This document shows, in pieces, positions 27,253 through 33,415 of a stretch of DNA of 64,000 nt; within the stretch, counting starts at the first letter, position 1; each line of letters starts with the position of its first letter. A program made the position numbers and the translations under genes. The stretch comes from Hufsiella arboris (lineage in GTDB: Bacteria; Bacteroidota; Bacteroidia; Sphingobacteriales; Sphingobacteriaceae). The DNA lies in NCBI RefSeq assembly GCF_009834875.1, contig NZ_WVHT01000007.1, positions 186,001 through 250,000 of the forward strand. The letters run 5' to 3'. The notes under the pieces were generated by a model that was not told the origin of the DNA, searched no databases, and saw nothing but the letters and a program-made list of their open reading frames with translations.

Positions 27253-27537
27253 ATGGTTGAGGTTTTTAAAACAAATGTTAAGCGAAGAAGCGATGCGAAT
27301 CGTATTCTTTTTGAGCTTCATCAAATATTCCGGGGCTATCAAGCGAATTTTGACCTGGAAGATTGTGATAATATTTTGCGGGTGCAAAATGTCGCTATTG
27401 TTGAACCTGCCGGAATTATTCTGTTGCTGCAGGCATATGGCTTTCATTGTGAAATTTTAGCTGATATCGTCCCGGGGCACAATAGTTCAATGTTTTATTC
27501 ATTTAATGTATTAAACAAAGGAGTTTATTATGTTTAA
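27253..27537 (+). CDS. Small conserved-type protein of unknown function
   Basis: A 94-residue protein with the start placed at ATG 27253; an in-frame ATG at 27178 would add 25 poorly conserved-looking residues. The opening [25 protein letters not shown], with a middle [13 protein letters not shown] and late HCEIL, has the shape of small Bacteroidota proteins with a ferredoxin-like (betaalphabeta) fold, including a DxxDC motif at about residues 39-43. Function unknown. Its last 8 bp overlap the start of the next VOC gene, indicating translational coupling. A -7-like TAAGTTTG lies at 27120-27127. Confidence 0.72.
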   Translation: MVEVFKTNVKRRSDANRILFELHQIFRGYQANFDLEDCDNILRVQNVAIVEPAGIILLLQAYGFHCEILADIVPGHNSSMFYSFNVLNKGVYYV

Positions 27538-27922
27538 AAACACAAAAGCATTCAGCGGATTTTCAGTAAACGATTTCGCAAAAGCCAAAGAATTTTATGG
27601 AAACATCCTGGGATTAACGGTAGAGGAAATTCCCGAAATGGAAGGGTTGCTCCGGTTGAAAGTTGAAGGGGGAAATGATATTCTCGTATATACAAAACCT
27701 AATCATGAACCGGCTACGTTTACGATATTAAATTTCCCTGTAAAGGACGTGGAAAAGGCTGTTGACGAGCTGACAAGCCGCGGCGTAAAATTCGAACACT
27801 ACGATAACGAGTATATAAAAACCAACGAAAAAGGGATTGCGGAAGGCGGCGGCGGACCCAGGATTGCCTGGTTCACTGATCCTGCCGGCAATATTTTGTC
27901 TGTACTGGAAGAGGATAAATAA
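27530..27922 (+). CDS. VOC-family protein
   Basis: A 130-residue vicinal-oxygen-chelate protein with both beta-alpha-beta-beta-beta modules: [25 protein letters not shown], then [21 protein letters not shown] and the end [15 protein letters not shown]. The start codon lies inside the end of the previous small gene (8-bp overlap). It converges on the methionine aminopeptidase gene with a 24-bp gap. Substrate unknown. Confidence 0.92.
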   Translation: MFKNTKAFSGFSVNDFAKAKEFYGNILGLTVEEIPEMEGLLRLKVEGGNDILVYTKPNHEPATFTILNFPVKDVEKAVDELTSRGVKFEHYDNEYIKTNEKGIAEGGGGPRIAWFTDPAGNILSVLEEDK

Positions 27923-27946
27923 AACGGGTCTTATTACAAGCTTTCC

Positions 27947-28711
27947 CTAATTCCAAATACCATTCATCTCTGTCAGAATAATTGGTTTTCCGCCGGTAAC
28001 TACGATGGTATGTTCGTGCTGTGCCATAAAACCGCCTTTATTTCCAACCATTGTCCAGCCATCATTCAATGTTTCGGCGTATGTTGATATTGTTGAGATA
28101 AATGTTTCAATGGCAACAACAGAATTTTTCTTAAATCTTGTCTGATTAGACCGGTCCCTGTAATTCGCTATTTCGCCTGGTTCTTCGTGAAGACTCCTGC
28201 CTATTCCATGTCCTGTTAAATTCTTGATGACATTGTAACCACGTTTCTTAGCTTCCGTTTCTATAAGACGACCGATATCCGAAATGCGCACTCCGCCTTT
28301 TATATTGTTGATCGCTTTATGCAGAATCTGTTTTGAAGCGTCTATAAGTTTTTGGTGTTGGTTGATGTCCTGGCCGAGCACAAATGAGTTTCCGTTGTCC
28401 GACCAAAAGCCACCAAGTTCGGCTGATACGTCAATGTTGATCAGATCGCCCTCTTTTAGTACGTTGTTGCCGGACGGAATACCATGACAAAATTCATTAT
28501 TTACGCTTATGCAAGTCCACCCCGGAAAACCATAGCTTAGGTGTGGCGCTGATTTAGCTCCAAAATCTGAAAGTATTTTCGCTCCAAAGTCGTCTAATTC
28601 CTTGGTTGTCATACCAGGCTGAGCGTAGTTACTCATTTCCTTCAAAGTGTAAGCAACGGCTTCACTCGCCTTTTGCATGCCGATTAATTCGGTTTCTTGT
28701 GTAATTGACAT
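27947..28711 (-). CDS. map: Type I methionine aminopeptidase
   Basis: A 254-residue metallo-aminopeptidase that removes N-terminal Met. Ligand motifs of the pita-bread fold are visible: INIDVSAELGGFWSDNGNSF (two Asp), GHGIGRSLHEEP (His and Glu), AIETF (Glu) and HEHTIVV. The early His in EFCHGIPSG is also as in type I enzymes. It is complete. It sits outside the usual ribosomal-protein context (secY-map-infA), so it may be a second copy rather than the housekeeping gene; this cannot be decided from the window. Confidence 0.93.
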   Translation of the reverse strand: MSITQETELIGMQKASEAVAYTLKEMSNYAQPGMTTKELDDFGAKILSDFGAKSAPHLSYGFPGWTCISVNNEFCHGIPSGNNVLKEGDLINIDVSAELGGFWSDNGNSFVLGQDINQHQKLIDASKQILHKAINNIKGGVRISDIGRLIETEAKKRGYNVIKNLTGHGIGRSLHEEPGEIANYRDRSNQTRFKKNSVVAIETFISTISTYAETLNDGWTMVGNKGGFMAQHEHTIVVTGGKPIILTEMNGIWN

Positions 28712-28763
28712 AGTGGTTTCTTGTTTTTTGATTGGCGTGGATGTTTTTAAATGGCTTGAGTGT

Positions 28764-28843
28764 TAACGTTTTGTAGATTTGCGATGAGCTTGCACAAATG
28801 TGTCTGCGAACACGGAACCCCGCCTATTGCAAATGTGCTGTTA
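28764..28843 (-). repeat. 80-bp imperfect inverted repeat, attC-like in layout
   Basis: On the minus strand the element opens TAAC and closes GTTA. The inner arms ATTTGCGATGAGC (28777-28789) and GCCTATTGCAAAT (28822-28834) pair at 10 of 13 positions, and a nested GTGT/ACAC hairpin is at the centre (28800-28803/28810-28813). It starts 16 bp beyond the stop of the minus-strand gene 28860-29297, the place where an attC site would sit in an integron cassette. The core sites deviate from the GTTRRRY consensus and no integrase gene is in view, so the cassette reading is tentative. Confidence 0.45.
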
Positions 28844-28859
28844 TGTGCTGGCTGTACCA

Positions 28860-29297
28860 TCATTTCACAAGCAATAGTTTGTCTGCCTTAGTTTTCAGTT
28901 TTTCAAGGTCTAAGTCAAGTTTGTTTCTTTTAACTTTTTCTTTGAGTAGTTCAAGCCTTTTTAAAATTGTCGAGTGAAAGAATTTGTGTCTGTCGGTTTC
29001 GGTTAGACTGAAAAAATTCTCTTGGTCAAGTATCACTGGAATTCCAATTGATTTTTCTTTACGTCTGTAATTTCCAATTTCTTTTAATGCGTCTCGCAAA
29101 TACGGAATAGGTTTTACATAGATTTCAAATAATATGAGGTGAAAATCTTGGCCAAATTCTTGCCACTTCAAACTCTTTAGTCGTTCTTTCAAACCAGCGT
29201 CACCCCATAAATATTGTTTTATTAATTCCTGATCAGTTTCACCTGATTGAAAGCTTGCATAAAACCCCAATATATTATTGTCTGCTACTGCTGTCAT
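28860..29297 (-). CDS. Hypothetical protein in accessory patch
   Basis: A 145-residue soluble, charged, mostly helical protein; no signal peptide or membrane segment. Notable stretches are LIKQYLWGDAGLKERLKSLKWQEFG, YRRKEKSIGIPVIL and a Lys/Leu-rich C-terminal helix. I do not recognise the family. It is AT-rich compared with flanking genes and flanked by an attC-like inverted repeat on its 3' side and by apparently decayed sequence on its 5' side, which suggests horizontal acquisition. Its size and context would suit an orphan immunity or cassette protein, but nothing in the sequence shows this. Confidence 0.6.
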   Translation of the reverse strand: MTAVADNNILGFYASFQSGETDQELIKQYLWGDAGLKERLKSLKWQEFGQDFHLILFEIYVKPIPYLRDALKEIGNYRRKEKSIGIPVILDQENFFSLTETDRHKFFHSTILKRLELLKEKVKRNKLDLDLEKLKTKADKLLLVK

Positions 29298-29502
29298 TTT
29301 TGCATTGTTTGTATAATCGAAGTCGATAAAGCTTTAAGAGGAACCTACGCGTCAAGCATAATGAACACAGGCGGCACGCGTGCACTAGCAAGAGCCGGAA
29401 ATAACCCTCTTTTAATAACTTTCTACTATTAGCTAATCTAGTCGAGATTTGTTTGGTCAATTAACTAGTTGATTTATAGTTTTACAAGGTTGGCGTTTTT
29501 TA

Positions 29503-29921
29503 TTATGGTTCATTTCGCAGAGATCTTATTTGTCTTCGGTATTCTCTTAATTCAGCATTATTGATCTTACTGCAACTTGATTGAAGCTTGTCAATCGTAT
29601 CTAAAGCTTTTGCTGTAAATTTCAGGAAGTTTAATTCGCTTAGTGCTTTATTGGCATTGTTTCAATAAACTCAACAATGTCTTTAAGGTATTTAATACTG
29701 CAGTTTGTCTCTAATATGTACCACAAAGGAAATAGGCTATCTGCGTTGTTTATGTCGAGTTTGTTAAGTTCTTGTTGTATGAGTTCATGCAACCATTGCC
29801 CCTCTAATTCTGTCGTTACATTAAAGGTGTAATATTCTCCAGAAAACCCATCTCTCATCATTTGAAATTTGCTGCTAGAATAAGTAAAAAAAATTTCTTT
29901 TGCTCTGGAATAATCAATCAT
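29503..29921 (-). pseudogene. Frameshifted hypothetical gene
   Basis: The minus-strand frame from ATG at 29921 runs 93 residues (MIDYSRAKEIFFTYSSSKF onward) and stops at 29640. Directly where it stops, another minus-strand frame continues with protein-like sequence (NANKALSELNFLKFTAKALD, ending RRQIRSLRNEP) to a stop at 29503-29505. One inserted base near 29655 would join them into one protein of about 138 residues. The gene therefore looks broken by a single indel, or there is a sequencing error. The family is unknown; small soluble accessory protein. Confidence 0.65.
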
Positions 29922-29978
29922 ATTGGAGTCGTTATTGTGAACAAGCTAGGTTTTTACATTTAACACCAACTTGTTTAT

Positions 29979-30038
29979 AGAAGCCACCGGATCTCCCCAA
30001 TCCCGCTGCCGCAGGCAGGATTGGAGCCACGTTTCTAC
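29979..30038. repeat. REP-like palindrome with inverted termini
   Basis: A hairpin CCAATC (29998-30003)/GATTGG (30020-30025) encloses CTGCC/GGCAG (30007-30011/30015-30019) with a 3-nt loop. Outer TAGAA (29979-29983) and TTCTA (30034-30038) are also complementary. The CTGCC..GGCAG core resembles palindromes scattered in Bacteroidota intergenic DNA. It lies in non-coding sequence between the frameshifted gene and the minisatellite. Confidence 0.5.
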
Positions 30039-30203
30039 TTCTATCTCGCTAAGATAATTATTTCAAAACACTCAAAAGCCTTCAAATTTTACAGGTATTT
30101 GGTGTTTTTTCTTGCACTATAAGAGCTCGTTTTAGCTTTGTGACTAAGTATTCTTGCGCGGTAAAAGTTTGTTGTAGTATATTGAAAGTTAGCATTTTCA
30201 TAA

Positions 30204-30434
30204 AGTGTTCTTGTATCCTGAAAAAGTATTTCTGCGTCCCGGTGAAGTGTTCTTGCATCCTGAGAAAGTATATTCGCATCCCGGTGAAGTGTTCTTGCAT
30301 CCCTAAAAGATGTGCCAGCATTCCCAAAGAGTATTCCAGCATCCTCGAAAAGTGTTCTCTTATCCCCGAAATGTATGCTTGCATTCCAGCAAAGTGTTTT
30401 TTTATCCCGACAGAGTATTTTTCCATCATTGATT
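30204..30434. repeat. Minisatellite: 11 tandem copies of a 21-bp unit
   Basis: Eleven contiguous 21-bp units begin at 30204 and end at 30434 without gaps. The consensus is AGTGTTCTTGCATCCCGAAAA, and even- and odd-numbered copies differ in places (AGTATT.. versus AGTGTT..). Because 21 is a multiple of three, both strands stay open in three frames (30082-30453 and 30089-30550 on minus, 30140-30439 on plus), giving heptapeptide-repeat ORFs. None shows mainly third-position variation, so I treat the array as non-coding. It fills most of the 618 bp between the frameshifted gene and the GH92 gene; the rest holds the REP-like hairpin and the GH92 promoter. Confidence 0.9.
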
Positions 30435-30510
30435 CGTAGGCAAACCTCGCCATGACTCCGGCGAAAACCCATGTAAAAGCATTGTTTCATTGTCATACAC
30501 CCGATTGTTC

Positions 30511-30518
30511 TATATTTG
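30511..30518 (+). promoter_or_regulatory. -7 element of the GH92 gene
   Basis: TATATTTG matches TAnnTTTG exactly and lies 21 bp before the ATG, giving a leader of about 15 nt. The upstream -33 is weak (ATTG at 30489-30492). Confidence 0.6.
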
Positions 30519-30539
30519 AAACTCATTACGGTTATTTGA

Positions 30540-32843
30540 ATGAAAAACACATCGATACTTACAGTACTTTTTTGCTCGTCAATTTTAAACGTTTCAGCTC
30601 AGCAAAAACCTTCCGGGAATCTTGTTCAATACGTGAAACCGATAATCGGAACCGCGAAAATGGGCCATACTTTTCCGGGTGCAACGGTGCCGTTTGGCAG
30701 CGTACAGCTAAGTCCGGAAACCGATACGCTTTCGTATGAATTGAACGGAAAGTATAACGGCGATGTTTATAAATATTGCGCCGGATATCAGTATGATGAT
30801 CCTACAATCGTCGGCTTTAGCCATACGCATTTCAGCGGTACGGGCCATTCCGATTTGGGAGATTTCCTGGTCATGCCGACAGTTGGAAAACTTCAGCTTA
30901 ATCCCGGAACAAAGGAACATCCTGAAAATGGTTATCGTTCTGCTTATTCTCATGCAAATGAAACGGCAGAAGCCAACTATTACAAAGTAAAACTTGATGA
31001 AAATAACATACTCGCCGAACTCACAACCACGACGCGGGTTGGATTTCATCAGTACACTTTCCCAAAAACAGATCAGGCACATATTATTCTTGATCTGATG
31101 GCCGGAATCTATAATTATGAAGATAAAGATGTGTGGACCTATGTGCGGGTTGTAAACGACAGCCTGATCACCGGCTACCGGCAGACAAATGGCTGGGCAC
31201 GTACCCGGACCGTATACTTTGCATTGTCATTCTCAAAACCGTTTAACCAATATGGCTGCCAGAACAACTCAAAAAGGCAAGTGTACCGCGGCTTTTGGGG
31301 CAAGTTCGATCAGTCCAAAAATTTCCCTGAGCTAGCCGGAAAACAGCTTCGGATGTATTTCGATTTTAAAACCAATGAGAACGAAAAGATTCAGTTGAAA
31401 ATGGCGCTTTCGCCGGTTAGTATGAGCAACGCTTTGGAAAATATGAAAGCGGAAATACCCGGCTGGGATTTTGAAGCGGTAAAAAAACAAGGCCAGGATC
31501 AGTGGAACAAGGAACTCAACAAGATAGTTGTCAGCACCACGCACAAGGAAGACCTGGTGAACTTCTATACGTCAATGTATCATGCGGCGTTAATGCCAAC
31601 TGTTTATATGGACGTGAACGGGCAATATAAGGGCCTCGACCAGGAAGTGCACATAGCAAAGGGCTTTGTCAATTATACTTCTTTTTCATTGTGGGATACT
31701 TTCCGCGCTTTTCATCCGTACCTGAACATCATTTCGCCGTCCCGCAATGCGGATATCGTTTCGTCTATGATGGCGCATTATGATCAGACTGCTATGCACA
31801 TGCTGCCGATCTGGTCGCATTATGCGAACGAGAACTGGTGTATGAGTGGCTACCACAGCGTTTCGGTGATTTCGGATGCGATCATCAAGGGAACTTATAA
31901 GGGCGATGAAAATGCTGCTCTTGATGCATGCGTAGCCACCGCAAAACACCGATCATTCGAAGGTTTGGGTTACTACATGGATATGGGTTACATACCTTCC
32001 GAGAAAAATGGTGTTTCCGTTTCCTCGACTTTAGAGTATGCCTATGATGACTGGTGTATTGCGCAGCTGGCAAAGAAGCTAAACAGGAAAGATGTTTATG
32101 AAGAGTTCAATAAGCGGTCCGAAAACTGGAAAAATGTGTATGACAAAGCTTCCGGATTCATGCGGCCAAGATTAAGCGACGGCAGCTTCCGCAAGAATTT
32201 TGATGTGTTAAAAACTGACGGACAAGGTTTTATAGAAGGCAACGCCTGGAACTTTAGCCTGTATGTGCCTCAGAATCCTGATGCAATGATTCAGATGATG
32301 GGCGGCAAAAAGAAGTTCGTTACACATCTCGATTCGTTATTTACCATGCATCTGCCGGATGAGTTTTTTGCTGAGACCGAAGACATCACCCGCGACGGCA
32401 TCATTGGAAACTACGTTCATGGAAACGAGCCGGCCCATCACGTAGCTTATTTGTACAATTTTACTGATCAGCCATGGAAAACCCAGTCGACCGTGAGAAT
32501 GATTTTGAACAAGCAATATCATAACGGCGCCGCCGGCCTTGGTGGAAACGATGATTGCGGGCAAATGAGTGCCTGGTATATTTTCAGCTCCTTAGGATTT
32601 TATCCGGTAGCTCCAGGTTCGGATAAGTATTACTTCGGTAGTCCGCTAGTTAAGTCGGCCACTATTACTCTTGAAAATGGAAAGACTTTTAGTATTACCG
32701 CGCAAAATCAAAGTGATAAAAATGTCTATGTTAAGCAGGTGATTTTAAATGGTAAACCGCTCGACAGGCTTTATATCACCCACGATGAGATTATGAATGG
32801 CGGTGTGTTGCAGTTCGTAATGAACGGTAAGCCGATCCGATAA
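30540..32843 (+). CDS. GH92-family exo-alpha-mannosidase
   Basis: Exported glycoside hydrolase family 92, a calcium-dependent inverting alpha-mannosidase family acting on N-glycan or yeast-mannan-type substrates. It has 767 residues with a signal peptide ending near VSAQ (residue 20). Family features: YVKPIIGTAKMGHTFPGATVPFG at the N-terminal domain, FSHTHFSGTGHSDLGD, the catalytic-region GNYVHGNEPAHHVAYLYN, and GNDDCGQMSAWYIFSSLGFYPV near the C-terminus. Size and motif order are complete. No SusCD pair is adjacent, so it is not in an obvious polysaccharide utilisation locus. Confidence 0.95.
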   Translation: MKNTSILTVLFCSSILNVSAQQKPSGNLVQYVKPIIGTAKMGHTFPGATVPFGSVQLSPETDTLSYELNGKYNGDVYKYCAGYQYDDPTIVGFSHTHFSGTGHSDLGDFLVMPTVGKLQLNPGTKEHPENGYRSAYSHANETAEANYYKVKLDENNILAELTTTTRVGFHQYTFPKTDQAHIILDLMAGIYNYEDKDVWTYVRVVNDSLITGYRQTNGWARTRTVYFALSFSKPFNQYGCQNNSKRQVYRGFWGKFDQSKNFPELAGKQLRMYFDFKTNENEKIQLKMALSPVSMSNALENMKAEIPGWDFEAVKKQGQDQWNKELNKIVVSTTHKEDLVNFYTSMYHAALMPTVYMDVNGQYKGLDQEVHIAKGFVNYTSFSLWDTFRAFHPYLNIISPSRNADIVSSMMAHYDQTAMHMLPIWSHYANENWCMSGYHSVSVISDAIIKGTYKGDENAALDACVATAKHRSFEGLGYYMDMGYIPSEKNGVSVSSTLEYAYDDWCIAQLAKKLNRKDVYEEFNKRSENWKNVYDKASGFMRPRLSDGSFRKNFDVLKTDGQGFIEGNAWNFSLYVPQNPDAMIQMMGGKKKFVTHLDSLFTMHLPDEFFAETEDITRDGIIGNYVHGNEPAHHVAYLYNFTDQPWKTQSTVRMILNKQYHNGAAGLGGNDDCGQMSAWYIFSSLGFYPVAPGSDKYYFGSPLVKSATITLENGKTFSITAQNQSDKNVYVKQVILNGKPLDRLYITHDEIMNGGVLQFVMNGKPIR

Positions 32844-32943
32844 TTGCCAGAATGAAGTAGGGTTTTTAAAAATTTGTGCAGGAGTTCACAGAGCTTCCAG
32901 GATTTATTGAAAAGCAAGGCCTTTCCATCCTTCGGCTGGTTCA

Positions 32944-33032
32944 GTCCCACTCTCCACTATAGTTTTTGCCATCAATGTGACTACTGTATGAAAGACAGGA
33001 TAAGCAAAAAGCTGCCGTTTCGATTGGGTTTA
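32944..33032. repeat. 89-bp dispersed repeat, copy A (structured)
   Basis: Aligns without gaps to 42590-42678 over 89 bp (about 56 identities), with conserved blocks GTCCC, TAGTTTTT, AAAAAGCTGCCG and GGGTTTA. TTTTTGC (pos 20-26 of the element) can pair with GCAAAAA (61-67). It lies in the 572-bp gap 32844-33415 between the 3' ends of two convergent genes. Otherwise that gap shows only a weak minus-strand ORF (33068-33310) with no recognisable domain. Confidence 0.72.
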
Positions 33033-33415
33033 AACAACTTCAGTCTATGCTTCTGGCAACATCCTGCTTAGTCGGAAGGACCGTTCGAATATATTCGGTA
33101 GTACCTCGTTGCACAATCCCAATCGACCGATGAAAAGCAAACCATTCGGCAGTAAACCCGACAGTAGGTAAAGCCCACAGCGAAGCGCTGGCTAGTAGTG
33201 TGCTGGTGCGAGGACTTGGACTGCATGGCGGGGCTGCAAATGCAAAACGTGATGAACGGCCGTTTCCAGTGTTCGCCAGAGCTTTTTAAGTTAACCGAAA
33301 TGCTGCTCACACTGATTTAATAAATATGAAGGTCAAAACACACAACTAATGAAAATCTACTAGATTATAAATTCATTGCGCTTCTAATAATTGATACTCT
33401 TTTTAAGGATCGTCT

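Noticed and set aside
29247-29460. Overlapping 61-residue ORFs on both strands between the orphan and frameshifted genes
   Set aside because: Short, overlapping frames without domain or signal; the plus-strand one starts inside the orphan gene. Probably decayed sequence.
30204-30434. CRISPR array
   Set aside because: Units are contiguous 21-mers without spacers, and no cas gene is in the window.
30082-30550. Two minus-strand ORFs (123 and 153 residues) and a 99-residue plus-strand ORF of heptapeptide repeats
   Set aside because: They all read through the 21-bp minisatellite; the units are multiples of three, so open frames arise on both strands. Differences between copies fall at all codon positions rather than mainly third positions.
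33068-33310. An 80-residue minus-strand ORF in the gap after the GH92 gene
   Set aside because: No start context, no recognisable domain and odd composition (many Cys, Tyr and His); it shares the gap with the structured repeat, so I treat the region as non-coding.
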